Below, piece by piece: positions 1-8,368 of a DNA stretch of 17,393 nt; the first letter of the stretch is position 1; each line of letters opens with the position of its first letter. The notes under the pieces were generated by a model that was given only the letters and a program-made list of their open reading frames with translations, did not search any database and had not been told where the DNA came from. Source of the stretch: DASUXY01 sp036377675. Its GTDB lineage: Bacteria; Bacillota; Bacilli; Bacillales; Amphibacillaceae. The stretch is taken from contig DASUXY010000016.1 of NCBI GenBank assembly GCA_036377675.1, positions 1-17,393 of the forward strand, written 5' to 3'. Position numbers and translations under genes: made by a program.

Positions 1-1
1 A

Positions 2-76
2 AGAGGAAAAGGCGAGCAAGCGATTCCTCTCCATAATTATGTATTAAGAAAACAATCCACCTTCAGCTTTAGATGA
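2..76 (+). CDS. Possible 3' end of an upstream gene (partial)
   Basis: Reading from base 2 gives 24 open codons (beginning RGKGEQAIPLHNYVLRK) and a TGA at 74-76. The mix of residues looks more protein-like than the other two frames, one of which also stops early (TAA at 34-36). No family can be recognised from so short a tail, and the start lies left of the window. This may be chance; the sequence to the left would settle it. Confidence 0.25.
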   Translation, partial: RGKGEQAIPLHNYVLRKQSTFSFR

Positions 77-82
77 AGAGAG

Positions 83-259
83 ATGAGTATGAATAAAATG
101 AGTACAATTGAATTGGGATCATACAATGACATACCAAATCGAAAAAATGAGCTCGACTCCTATAGTAATAACATACAAAACGTCATCTGTTGTGAATCTA
201 AATACACTACATTCGATGTAAACCATTCTTCACGAAAAGCGGCCACGCTATTGTTATAA
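83..259 (+). CDS. Doubtful 58-codon small ORF
   Basis: An ATG at 83-85 (a second in-frame ATG is at 89) opens a 58-residue frame ending TAA at 257-259. It starts 6 bases after the putative stop of the upstream reading frame. The product would be polar, with a Cys-Cys pair and no signal peptide or membrane segment, and I recognise no family. The upstream AAGAGAG is only a weak ribosome binding site. It could be a small gene, the remnant of a longer one, or chance. Confidence 0.22.
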   Translation: MSMNKMSTIELGSYNDIPNRKNELDSYSNNIQNVICCESKYTTFDVNHSSRKAATLLL

Positions 260-387
260 AACGTACTGGACTTTCTAACCGTTGAGAGCTTGTGCAATTT
301 TAATCAACTCCGCTTATCTTGGAATATTTTATTCATACACTTCTATTTTGACAAGATTGCAAAATGAATGCAAATATGTTTTATTGT

Positions 388-415
388 TTGATTTATTCAG
401 AAGATTATGTATGAT
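388..415 (+). promoter_or_regulatory. Candidate sigma-A promoter for the acyl-CoA synthetase
   Basis: TTGATT (388-393), a 16-base spacer and TATGAT (410-415) resemble -35 and -10 boxes, about 90 bases before the likely start codon. A second -35-like TTGACA lies at 348-353 but has only a poor -10 (AAATAT region, about 372-377). Positions 260-387 show no other gene or clear structure. The assignment rests on motif resemblance only. Confidence 0.38.
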
Positions 416-503
416 ATGATTATAAACAATACTTACATGAGCTTTATACTTGATCACCATACGCTTCGACTTTTATAAAAATGGGAGTAAAAGGAGAATG
501 TAC

Positions 504-2471
504 ATGGATACAAGTGGGGTTTTAGAAGTCGTTAAGGAAAGCAAGCTCATCTATCCAGATGAAAAAAAAGTTCGTTCAACATCGATGGGAAGCAGTGAAG
601 CATTTCAACAATTGCTCGAACAGTCACAGAAAGATCCGAGTTCATTTTGGGATTCGGTCGCACGTGAACTCGTCTGGTATGAACCTTGGCAAGAAACGAT
701 TCAAGGTGAACTTCCTCATTTTCGATTTTTCGTAGGAGGCATTAGCAACCCGAGTGTTAATTTACTTGATCGGCATATTGAAAGTGGTGCAGGAAATCGG
801 ACAGCTCTTATTTGGGAAGGTGAAGATGGCGATGTTAGTTTTTACACATATGATATGTTGTTATCAGAAGTAAACCGGTTTGCCAATGTGTTGAAATCAT
901 TTGGTGTAAAAAAAGGCGATTGTGTAGCCATTTTTTTGCCCAATTTAGCGGAAGCTTTTATCGCAGTTTTAGCTTGTTTTCGAATCGGAGCGATCTACAA
1001 TGCTATTTTTTCGGGCTTTTCTGAAAGCGCTTTAAAAGATCGATTAATTAGCTTTGAACCAAAGGTCATCGTGACAGCAGATGCTTCACAAAGACGTGGA
1101 AAAGTCATTCCGTTAAAGGATAAAGTAGATCAAGTTGTTGACTCTATTTCATCGGTGAATTCAGTCGTAGTCGTAAACCGCTTAGGACTTGATGTTCAAA
1201 TGAAAGAAGGGCGCGATTATTGGTGGGATGAACAGACGAAAAAACAGAGCCCTGTCTGTGAACCTGAGCGCATCGAAGCGAACGAACCTGGAATCGTTTT
1301 TTACACGAGTGGAACGACAGGAAAACCGAAAGGGGTCGTCCATTCCAGCATCGCTTTCGTCATCCAAAACTATATCTATGCTAAATACCATATGGATCAT
1401 CGTGATGATGATGTTTTTTGGTGTACTGCCGATATCGGCTGGTTGACGATGCATATATGGGGAATAACTGGTGCTTTAGCCAACGGGGTAACAACGATTG
1501 TCTATGAAGGTGCTCCCGATTATCCGACAAAAGATCGCTTTTATGAAATTATGGAAAAATACCGCGTAACGAAGCTGTTTACAGCCCCGACAGCTCTACG
1601 GATGCTTAAAAGTCTTGGCAAAGAGACATTAAACGAATTTGATTTATCTCCATTAGATGTAATCTCGCTCGTCGGTGAACCTTTTGATCCAGAAACGTGG
1701 CATTGGACGTATGAAGTACTCGGTAAAAAACAAGTGTATATTAATAATACGTGGGGACAAACGGAGACGGCTGGAACACCACTTGCAGGAGCAGCTTGGT
1801 TAACGCCGATGAAGCCCGGCTCAGCAGGGATTCAGTTTTTAGGAGCCGACTTAGCGATCGTCGATGATGAAGGAAAACCCGTCCAACGTGGAACATTAGG
1901 AAACTTAATTATTAAAAAGCCTTTCCCGATGTTATGTCGGACACTTTGGAAAGAACCAGAACGTTATTACCAATCGTATTATAGTTACGTAGACAGTAGC
2001 TATTTTGCAAGTGACTTAGCACTTGAAGATGAGGATGGTCACTTTTGGGTCGTCGGGCGTTCAGACGATGCCTTTAATGTTGCCGGTCATCGCCTCAGTA
2101 CAATGGAGATGGAAAGTGCCGTCCTTGAAGTCGAAGGGGTATCCGAAGCGGCAGTCATTGGGACTCCCGATAAAATAAAAGGTGAAGTACCTGTGATTTT
2201 TGTCCGTCTAGCGGATGGATATGAACCATGTGATTCAGTAAAAGAGGCTATTGAACAACGCGTAATCCAACAGATTGGAACAATTGCCCGTCCAAAATCA
2301 ATTATTTTTACTGAAGCGCTCCCGAAAACCGTAAGTGGAAAAATTATGCGACGCTTATTAAAAGATGTCGTCATTAAAGGAAACGTTACAGGAGACATTA
2401 CTGGACTTGAAGACCCTGGAGCGGTCGAACATATTAAAAAAATCGTCTCAACTAATCAATCAACTCCATGA
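504..2471 (+). CDS. Acetyl-CoA-synthetase-like AMP-forming acyl-CoA ligase with enlarged acyl pocket
   Basis: The product (655 aa) belongs to the ANL superfamily and resembles Acs along its full length (usual Acs length is about 650 aa). Such enzymes activate a carboxylic acid with ATP to an acyl-adenylate, then to acyl-CoA, in the cytoplasm. Visible motifs are the P-loop YTSGTTGKPKG (residues 267-277), the TADIGW segment, the C-terminal hinge region GRSDDAFNVAGHR and the lysine loop LPKTVSGKIMRR with K613, the residue acetylated in Acs. The Acs motif DTWWQTETGG reads NTWGQTETAG here, so the acetate-selecting Trp is Gly418. From family knowledge this suggests an acid larger than acetate, such as propionate, a branched or medium-chain acid, or acetoacetate. 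The start at 504 is chosen because AAGGAG (491-496) lies 7 bases before it; upstream in-frame TTG (450) and ATG (498) starts lack such a site. It appears monocistronic. Confidence 0.9.
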   Translation: MDTSGVLEVVKESKLIYPDEKKVRSTSMGSSEAFQQLLEQSQKDPSSFWDSVARELVWYEPWQETIQGELPHFRFFVGGISNPSVNLLDRHIESGAGNRTALIWEGEDGDVSFYTYDMLLSEVNRFANVLKSFGVKKGDCVAIFLPNLAEAFIAVLACFRIGAIYNAIFSGFSESALKDRLISFEPKVIVTADASQRRGKVIPLKDKVDQVVDSISSVNSVVVVNRLGLDVQMKEGRDYWWDEQTKKQSPVCEPERIEANEPGIVFYTSGTTGKPKGVVHSSIAFVIQNYIYAKYHMDHRDDDVFWCTADIGWLTMHIWGITGALANGVTTIVYEGAPDYPTKDRFYEIMEKYRVTKLFTAPTALRMLKSLGKETLNEFDLSPLDVISLVGEPFDPETWHWTYEVLGKKQVYINNTWGQTETAGTPLAGAAWLTPMKPGSAGIQFLGADLAIVDDEGKPVQRGTLGNLIIKKPFPMLCRTLWKEPERYYQSYYSYVDSSYFASDLALEDEDGHFWVVGRSDDAFNVAGHRLSTMEMESAVLEVEGVSEAAVIGTPDKIKGEVPVIFVRLADGYEPCDSVKEAIEQRVIQQIGTIARPKSIIFTEALPKTVSGKIMRRLLKDVVIKGNVTGDITGLEDPGAVEHIKKIVSTNQSTP

Positions 2472-2483
2472 CATATAAAAAGA

Positions 2484-2532
2484 AATGCCAGTGCACCTGA
2501 TGAATCGACGATTCACCAGGTGCACTGGTATT
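2484..2532. terminator. Long hairpin after the acyl-CoA ligase gene, probable terminator
   Basis: The arms 2484-2505 and 2511-2532 pair at 21 of 22 positions (one mismatch, one G-U) around a 5-base loop, starting 13 bases after the TGA. No strong T-run follows on the plus strand. On the minus strand the hairpin is followed by a T-rich stretch (complement of 2475-2483), so it may also stop transcription arriving from the ssu genes. Confidence 0.7.
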
Positions 2533-2795
2533 CGTTAATGTGTAAGATCTCTACGATATTCATTTTTCATACATATCCCTATCGTTCTTAAGCGTCTAAA
2601 AATCCCCTTCAATCAATTGATGTGTTGCATAAAGCTCTACAGATTAAGAAACTTTCAAATTTTGTACGTATTATGTTACGAACAAGGCGAAGAATAAATG
2701 ATGTATATTCTTCTCGCCTCTAACTTAAGGAACGATTATTGTTTACCTCTTGTTCAGGTTCATTTAACTCCCCTTCAACACTAAATCGTATCCTC
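2533..2795. other. Convergent intergenic region with a weak hairpin
   Basis: This gap lies between the 3' ends of the acyl-CoA ligase and the ABC ATPase genes. I see no ORF of note. An imperfect hairpin at 2686-2717 (GGCGA-AGAATA against TATTCTTCTCGCC, two-base bulge) could help end the ssu transcript, but it lacks a clean T-run. Confidence 0.4.
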
Positions 2796-3551
2796 CTATA
2801 ATGCATAATTGATCAATGTTTTCCGATTCATGATTTGATCCAACACCTTTTCCATATATATTGAAAAGTTAGGATGTGACCGCTGACGTGGCCGCGGTAA
2901 ATCGATCGGTTGGTCTAAATGGATCGTACCGTTTTCAATTAAAATAACTCGGTCAGCAAGTGTTACAGCTTCTTCAACATCATGTGTCACAAGAATTGTT
3001 GCAAATTCACTTTCTAGCCACACCCTTTCAATGAGCCCCTGCATCTCCATACGAGTTAACGCATCAAGTGCTCCGAGCGGTTCATCCAATAAAAGAAGAG
3101 ATGGATCATGGACAAGTGCTCGCGCCAAAGCTACCCGCTGCTTTTGACCACCCGAAAGTTGGGCTGGCCAATCGTTCTTCCGATCTCGCAGTCCTACGTT
3201 GGCAAGAGCAGCCATCGCTTTATATTGCTCTCTCGAGGATAACCCTATACAAATATTATCAATCACTCGTTTCCAAGGAAGGAGTCGACCATCTTGGAAC
3301 ATCATTCTAGCCTTTTGATTCAAGCCCATCAATGATTGATTAGCGATCTGGATCATCCCTCCATCGAAAGATTCTAGACCTGCTATTAAGCGAAGTAATG
3401 TGCTCTTTCCACAACCACTTTTCCCAACGACTGCTATAAACTCTCCTTTACGAATGCCAAGGTTAATGTCATTAAGTACGGTCCGATTTCCATAACATTT
3501 GTGGACGTTTTTCAATAAAACATGATTCTCACTTTTTTGAGATGGGTTCAT
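2796..3551 (-). CDS. ssuB: SsuB-type ABC transporter ATPase (sulfonate/taurine/nitrate family)
   Basis: The product is a 251-aa cytoplasmic ATPase that would power uptake of an organosulfonate. It has the Walker A GKSGCGKST (residues 43-51), a Q-loop region QDGRLLPW, the signature LSGGQKQR, the Walker B LLLLDEP followed by the D-loop GALD, and the H-loop THDVEEA. The PRPR segment near the C-terminus is typical of SsuB/TauB. A longer frame opens at 3620, but it would overlap the permease gene; the ATG at 3549-3551 follows a GGGAG site (spacing about 14, slightly long) and lies 25 bases after the permease stop. It is the last gene of the ssuA-ssuC-ssuB order. The aliphatic sulfonate specificity is inferred from the partners; taurine or related compounds are possible. 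Confidence 0.85.
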   Translation of the reverse strand: MNPSQKSENHVLLKNVHKCYGNRTVLNDINLGIRKGEFIAVVGKSGCGKSTLLRLIAGLESFDGGMIQIANQSLMGLNQKARMMFQDGRLLPWKRVIDNICIGLSSREQYKAMAALANVGLRDRKNDWPAQLSGGQKQRVALARALVHDPSLLLLDEPLGALDALTRMEMQGLIERVWLESEFATILVTHDVEEAVTLADRVILIENGTIHLDQPIDLPRPRQRSHPNFSIYMEKVLDQIMNRKTLINYAL

Positions 3552-3576
3552 TTTATATTTCTCTTCTCCCTTCTTC

Positions 3577-4353
3577 TTACAAATTCCATTGTAATAACTT
3601 TCCCTCTGCATAACGGGCAATCATATCAGACAATTTCCCGAATAACGCATAAAGGATGATGCTCAAGACAATGACGTCCATTTGCATAAATTCTCTTGCA
3701 TTCATAGCCATATATCCAATGCCAGCGTGAGCAGAAATCGTTTCTGCTACAATAAGTGTCAACCACATTACGCCGAGTGAAAAACGAATTCCAACGAGGA
3801 TGGAAGACATGGCACCGGGAAGAATTATCGCAAAAAATAAATGTTTTCCCTTTAGGCCATACGCCCTTCCCATTTCGATCAACCCTTTATCAACGGATTT
3901 AATACCGTGATACGTATTGATATATATAGGGAATAATACCCCCAATGAGACGAGAAATATTTTCGACCATTCATCGATTCCAAACCATAAGATGACGAGC
4001 GGGATTAAAGCTAAATGGGGAATATTTCTTAACATTTGAATCGACGTATCAAACAAAAGATCAGACAGACGAAAAACCCCATTCATTAGACCGAACATAA
4101 ATCCGATAGCACCTCCGATTACAAATCCGACGAGTGCTCTCCCTAAACTAACAGAAACATGATTCATTAATTCTCCGGTCGACAACAAATGAATTGCTGA
4201 CTTCACTACCGCTGTCGGTGCCGGTAATATTCGTTCTGGAATCGCTCCAAGCGAAGAAAATGTTTGCCAACCGATTACCAACAAAAACGGGATGAACCAC
4301 GGCAATAAATGTTTGATAGACGTATTCCAGTGCAGTTTCAATCGCTTCATCAC
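3577..4353 (-). CDS. ssuC: SsuC-type ABC transporter permease
   Basis: This 258-aa integral membrane protein has about six hydrophobic segments and belongs to the binding-protein-dependent permease family (BPD_transp_1). The cytoplasmic EAA loop that contacts the ATPase is visible as the region around EMGRAYGLKGKHLFFAIILP, followed by the conserved GIRFSLGVMW segment seen in SsuC/TauC. It lies 11 bases after the ssuA stop, so the two are certainly cotranscribed. Two adjacent ATGs (4353 and 4350) are possible starts; GAGAGGG upstream gives better spacing to the second. The substrate is inferred from SsuA, and its path is into the cytoplasm. Confidence 0.87.
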   Translation of the reverse strand: MMKRLKLHWNTSIKHLLPWFIPFLLVIGWQTFSSLGAIPERILPAPTAVVKSAIHLLSTGELMNHVSVSLGRALVGFVIGGAIGFMFGLMNGVFRLSDLLFDTSIQMLRNIPHLALIPLVILWFGIDEWSKIFLVSLGVLFPIYINTYHGIKSVDKGLIEMGRAYGLKGKHLFFAIILPGAMSSILVGIRFSLGVMWLTLIVAETISAHAGIGYMAMNAREFMQMDVIVLSIILYALFGKLSDMIARYAEGKLLQWNL

Positions 4354-4364
4354 CCTCTCTTCGA

Positions 4365-5324
4365 TTATTTCTTCATCTTTTCCTCCACATTGATTCGCTT
4401 AGGAATGATCTCAAGTTCAAAAAATGTATCGGCAATTTCTTGTTGTTCTTGTATAATCTCCTCGGTTATATCATCTAATCCATACTCACGCCGTTTAACC
4501 ATGATTTCTACAGAAGTTTCGTCGACATTTAATATCGGTGCAAGCATAGTAACTAGTTCGTCATGATGTTGATTCGCCCAATCCGCTGCCTTGGCAATTT
4601 CTTCAATAATGAGATCGATTATGTCCGGATTATCGTTTATGAAATCATCATTGGCGATGAAAAAATCCCGATCCGTTGTCAAACCTTCACCATCGATTAG
4701 AAGCTTCGCGTTGGAATGGATTTCACTTGAAGATGTAAAAGGATCCCAAACAACCATTGCGTCGATTTTTTCCTGTTCAAACGCAACTCGAGCATCTCCC
4801 GGTGATAAAAAAGCAGGAGTAATATCTTCATACGTGAGGCCTACTTTCTCTAATGCGCTTATGAGTAAAAAGTGAGAGCTCGAACCTTTCGCAAAGCCAA
4901 TCGTTTTACCTTTTAAATCTGCTACAGTCTGGATCGACGAATCCTTAGGTACCAAAATTCCACTCCCTTTATATTTAGATTTACCTGCTACTGCATACGT
5001 AAAAGGCGCTCCAGAAGCCTGTGCAAAGATGGGGGGTGCGTTTCCGGTTCTCCCAAAATCAATACTGCCCGCGTTTAATGCCTCGGTTAAAGCTGGACCT
5101 GCTTGGAATTCTTTCCACTCAACCGTATATCCATGAGGCTTTAAACTTTTTTCAAGTGTGCCTAACGATTTCAGAATAATAAGCGGGCCATTTTTCTGAT
5201 AACCAATTCGTACAACGTTCTGATTCTCCGAATTTTCCTTAGAATCGACTTTGTCACTACATCCCGAAAGGGTAACAATCGAAATGAATAAACAAATCCA
5301 ACACAATAAAAATGTTTTTCTCAT
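4365..5324 (-). CDS. ssuA: SsuA-type sulfonate-binding lipoprotein
   Basis: This 319-aa extracellular lipid-anchored solute-binding protein is the first gene of the importer operon. It begins with a basic MRKT and a hydrophobic stretch ending in the lipobox LSGC, so lipidation is expected at that Cys. The mature protein shows SsuA hallmarks: IGYQKNGPLIILK near the start, then EFQAGPALTEALNAGSIDFG and GNAPPIFAQASGAPFTY. The ATG at 5322-5324 is chosen over an upstream ATG (5360) because GAAGGAA lies about 6 bases before it and the signal peptide then starts properly. The operon lacks an adjacent ssuD monooxygenase. I saw no S-box leader in the 243 bases to the divergent gene, and no confident promoter. 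Confidence 0.88.
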   Translation of the reverse strand: MRKTFLLCWICLFISIVTLSGCSDKVDSKENSENQNVVRIGYQKNGPLIILKSLGTLEKSLKPHGYTVEWKEFQAGPALTEALNAGSIDFGRTGNAPPIFAQASGAPFTYAVAGKSKYKGSGILVPKDSSIQTVADLKGKTIGFAKGSSSHFLLISALEKVGLTYEDITPAFLSPGDARVAFEQEKIDAMVVWDPFTSSSEIHSNAKLLIDGEGLTTDRDFFIANDDFINDNPDIIDLIIEEIAKAADWANQHHDELVTMLAPILNVDETSVEIMVKRREYGLDDITEEIIQEQQEIADTFFELEIIPKRINVEEKMKK

Positions 5325-5567
5325 ATTTCTTTCCTTCACCCTTTTTAAAAAAATACACACTGACCTGAGTACGTTAAAAAGCTTCTCAAGTTTACAATAT
5401 GTATAAATGAAAAGTAGGTTCCTTTCCCAAAAAATAAAATTTCATGCCAACGGTTTAAAATGAACAATACTATAATCTTACTGAGATTTTTTGTCTTCTT
5501 TAAACATAATTTTTTCTTTTATGTAGAAACTAAGGTGAACATATATTTTATACGGAGGTTATTTTTT

Positions 5568-6059
5568 ATGAATGTGTCCCAACGAGAAGAAATGCTACAT
5601 GCTGGGGAAGTATTTCATCTTTGGTCATACTTAGCGGAGACAAAAGCATATTTAGTTACATTACAAGTGTTTATAAACCATACAGAAGATAATGATTTAA
5701 AGCTTTTGCTGGAAGACTTTCATGAAAATTGTTTAACAGACGAACATGAACAGGTGGAAGCCATTATGAAAGAAACGGGGATCCGGATGCCCCCTGCTCC
5801 ACCCGAGCGTCCGAATGTAGAATTACAAGATATTCCGGCCGGAGCTCGTTTTCATGACCCGGAAATTGCTACTCTTGTGCGAAAAGAATTGCTGAATGGA
5901 CGAATGATATGCAGCTATATTATCGGCATAGCAAATCATGAAGATATTCGTACATTATTTGAAGATTTTCATACGCAAAAAGCCGAATATGAACAAAAAC
6001 TGTTAACGATCACAAAAGAAAAAGGCTGGTATGTCTCTCCACCACTTAATGTCAAATAG
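5568..6059 (+). CDS. DUF3231 family protein (ferritin-like helical fold, unknown function)
   Basis: The product (163 aa) looks like one repeat of the DUF3231 family found in Bacillus relatives. Family marks are HAGEVFHLWSYLAETKAY near the N-terminus, the linker with MPPAPPERP, and a C-terminal KGWYVSPPLN ending. It is predicted to be mostly helical and soluble, with no signal peptide. Some relatives have two such repeats; here there is one. The family function is not established, and links to spore coat or ferritin-like proteins are only suggestive. The start at 5568 follows GGAGG (5554-5558) at 9 bases; a longer frame from 5460 has no binding site and an AT-rich, unlikely N-terminus. It is divergent from ssuA; no clear promoter was found. 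Confidence 0.75.
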   Translation: MNVSQREEMLHAGEVFHLWSYLAETKAYLVTLQVFINHTEDNDLKLLLEDFHENCLTDEHEQVEAIMKETGIRMPPAPPERPNVELQDIPAGARFHDPEIATLVRKELLNGRMICSYIIGIANHEDIRTLFEDFHTQKAEYEQKLLTITKEKGWYVSPPLNVK

Positions 6060-6185
6060 TCATTAACCGAGTTTCTTTATAAGCCTTTCAATGAATCTTT
6101 AGCTAATCGGATTCCTTGCACCATATGTATAACTTCAAAGCGTTTATTTTCATTTGTAATGCTATCATTTAAGGAGTGAACAAGC

Positions 6186-7421
6186 TTGTCCTCAAAACAG
6201 AATATGGTCATCATAGCGATCGGTTCCATCCCGCTTTTCATGACTTTAGGAAATTCTATGCTCATTCCGATTTTACCAGCGATGAAATCGGATTTAAATA
6301 TTTCACAAATGCAAGTGAGTTTAATGATAACCGTATATTCGCTCACTGCTGCGATTTTCATTCCGATATTTGGCTATCTTTCGGACCGCTTTTCACGAAA
6401 AGTGGTCATGATTCCGTCTTTAATTTTATTCGGTACTGGAGCATTATTATCGGGGTTAAGCGCCAGCATGTTTACAGATCCCTATGCTTGGATTATGGTT
6501 GGACGGACAATTCAAGGAATGGGTGCCGCCGGTACAGCTCCTATAGCGATGGCTTTAACTGGAGACTTATTTAAAGGTAGTGAACAAAGCCGAGTTCTCG
6601 GTATTTTCGAAGCATCCAATGGAATCGGAAAAGTTTTGTCCCCGGTTTTAGGATCTCTTGTCGGTCTGATTGTTTGGTATGCGGGTTTCTTTATTTTCCC
6701 ACTGCTTGCTTTGTTTTCTCTTTTATTACTCATTATTTTCGTCAGAGAGAAAAGAAAATGGCAATCCCCTCCCCCGTTCCGAAAATATGTATTCGGATTG
6801 CTCTCTGTTTTTAAGCATGAAGGAAGATGGCTTGTTACGATGTATCTTGCAGGAGGCATCTGTCTATTTACATTGTTTGGAATATTATTTTATTTGTCAG
6901 ATGTGTTAGAAGAAACGTATTCAATTGAAGGATTCAGTAAAGGATTTATACTAGCTATACCTCTACTTGTCTTAGTGACAACATCTTATACGACAGGTAG
7001 TAAAATCGGCAAAAATTTAGAAAAGATGAAACGACTCATCGTGATTGGACTTGCACTGATGACCATTTCGTATGGAGGTCTCATCTTCTTCAAAAAACTG
7101 TTTCCATTTTTACTTGTTCTTGCTATTAGCAGTGTCGGTGCAGGACTTGTATTACCATGTGTGAACAGTTTAATTACGGGATCCGTCGAGAAAGAACGAA
7201 GAGGATTTGTGACGTCTATATACAATTCTGTTCGATTTGTTGGGGTTGCCATCGGGCCACCTGTTTTTGCCCGGCTGATGGAGTGGTCAAGGAGCGGGAT
7301 GTTTTTAATCGTTGCCTCTTTAACATTCATCATCGGATTACTTGTCCTTTTTTTAGTTCGTGTTAAAGGAGAAGACGGCGAAAAGAATCGAAAAACAGCT
7401 GTGCGTTATAAATATTTTTAA
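6186..7421 (+). CDS. MFS transporter, DHA1-type (probable drug or metabolite exporter)
   Basis: This 411-aa membrane protein has about 12 hydrophobic segments. Motif A, GYLSDRFSRKVVM, follows the second helix. A motif-C-like glycine- and proline-rich segment in helix 5 (GIGKVLSPVLGSLVG) is the antiporter signature that suggests proton-coupled export. Motif D1 is recognisable in helix 1 (NSMLIPILP). The substrate cannot be told. The TTG at 6186 is the likely start because AAGGAG (6171-6176) lies 9 bases before it; the in-frame ATG at 6204 is too far from that site. It lies 126 bases after the DUF3231 gene on the same strand, so cotranscription is possible but not shown. It converges with the gene at 7449. 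Confidence 0.87.
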   Translation: MSSKQNMVIIAIGSIPLFMTLGNSMLIPILPAMKSDLNISQMQVSLMITVYSLTAAIFIPIFGYLSDRFSRKVVMIPSLILFGTGALLSGLSASMFTDPYAWIMVGRTIQGMGAAGTAPIAMALTGDLFKGSEQSRVLGIFEASNGIGKVLSPVLGSLVGLIVWYAGFFIFPLLALFSLLLLIIFVREKRKWQSPPPFRKYVFGLLSVFKHEGRWLVTMYLAGGICLFTLFGILFYLSDVLEETYSIEGFSKGFILAIPLLVLVTTSYTTGSKIGKNLEKMKRLIVIGLALMTISYGGLIFFKKLFPFLLVLAISSVGAGLVLPCVNSLITGSVEKERRGFVTSIYNSVRFVGVAIGPPVFARLMEWSRSGMFLIVASLTFIIGLLVLFLVRVKGEDGEKNRKTAVRYKYF

Positions 7422-7448
7422 GCAAGTTCAGTGATATGCAAAGGATCT

Positions 7449-8057
7449 TTAAGTTTTGTTACCAAACACATATGATTCAACGAAAGGTATGCGATAGATA
7501 AAATCGACGACTGACGTCGATATCCATTGGCTCATAAGTGCTAAAAAAACAATTTTCCAATGGATGACAATAGCCGTCATGATAAAAATAACACCATTAA
7601 TCAAGAACAAAGGTTTACCAGGTAATACATTTCTTCTTGATGCAATGACAAAAGCGACTACACCGGCTCCCCCATTCGAGACTCCTTGTCGCATGAGGAT
7701 TCCGATACCCGTGCCAAGGAATACAGACCCGAGGACTAGATCATAGAAGAGGTTCCTATGCGAAATGATAATATTATTTTCAAAAAAATGGATCGACAGA
7801 GATGTAATTGTTATACCGACGATCGTCCATAATACGAACCGTTTGCCCATCGTTTTCACTCCAACGAGTAGCATTAAAAAATTAACGATCCAAAGGGAAA
7901 TACTAATGTCGATTGGAAACGAATAGTTCAGTAAAATGGCGATTCCCCCAGCACCACCAGATGGAATGGCATTCGGAAACAAAAATAAACCCATACCAAA
8001 ACCTTGAATTATCCCACCGAGACCAACTTGTCCACTTTTTAAAATGAAATGTTTCAT
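7449..8057 (-). CDS. YitT-family-like membrane protein, membrane part only
   Basis: The product (202 aa) resembles the membrane portion of YitT-type proteins (DUF161), with two similar halves marked by PNAIPSGGAGGIAILL and RQGVSNGGAGVVAFV, each a glycine-rich loop before a helix. About five or six hydrophobic segments are present. Typical YitT proteins of Bacillus are about 280-290 aa and carry a cytoplasmic C-terminal DUF2179 domain; this one ends right after the last helix, and no such domain is seen. The function of the family is unknown. The ATG at 8055-8057 follows AAGGAGGAG closely; a longer frame from 8111 lacks a site. It is probably monocistronic. Confidence 0.75.
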   Translation of the reverse strand: MKHFILKSGQVGLGGIIQGFGMGLFLFPNAIPSGGAGGIAILLNYSFPIDISISLWIVNFLMLLVGVKTMGKRFVLWTIVGITITSLSIHFFENNIIISHRNLFYDLVLGSVFLGTGIGILMRQGVSNGGAGVVAFVIASRRNVLPGKPLFLINGVIFIMTAIVIHWKIVFLALMSQWISTSVVDFIYRIPFVESYVFGNKT

Positions 8058-8266
8058 GTGCTCCTCCTTCTTCCTAGCATTTCTCCCTATCATTGGACAA
8101 TTTCTAGTCAATCATACTTATTCAAATGGATCCATAATCATGAATGGAATCGGAGTGCAGAAACATATTCTTAGGTTCACTCATAAGAATAGATTGTCGA
8201 TCATTAAAGACGAATGACATTTGTCCCCAAACACGAATGATAAAATCACTTACTTAGTTTATACAA

Positions 8267-8315
8267 TAAAAAAAGAAAAGCCATCATCTAAACGAGGCAA
8301 TCGGATGGCTTTTCT
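8267..8315 (-). terminator. Rho-independent terminator of the pspA-ydjGHI operon
   Basis: On the minus strand AGAAAAGCCATC pairs perfectly with GATGGCTTTTCT (arms 8304-8315 and 8274-8285), followed directly by a run of T residues (complement of 8267-8274). It lies 54 bases after the ydjI stop. Confidence 0.88.
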
Positions 8316-8368
8316 GTTCACTGATTGTCTTCACTACAAGTTGTTTATCATCCCTTGGGCAAAATGCT

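Noticed and set aside
450..503. Upstream TTG start adding 18 residues to the acyl-CoA ligase
   Set aside because: It has no ribosome binding site, whereas AAGGAG lies 7 bases before the ATG at 504; the extra residues do not look like an Acs N-terminus.
3552..3620. N-terminal extension of the SsuB-type ATPase
   Set aside because: It would overlap the end of the permease gene by 44 bases and has no family resemblance; the ATG at 3551 with GGGAG upstream gives the usual SsuB length.
5325..5567. Search for an S-box or other leader upstream of ssuA
   Set aside because: No GCAACC or AAGGTGC type landmarks and no terminator hairpin were seen on the minus strand; the gap is simply AT-rich.
6176..6574. 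132-codon plus-strand frame inside the MFS gene
   Set aside because: It overlaps the MFS exporter in another frame, and its residues show no membrane or domain pattern.
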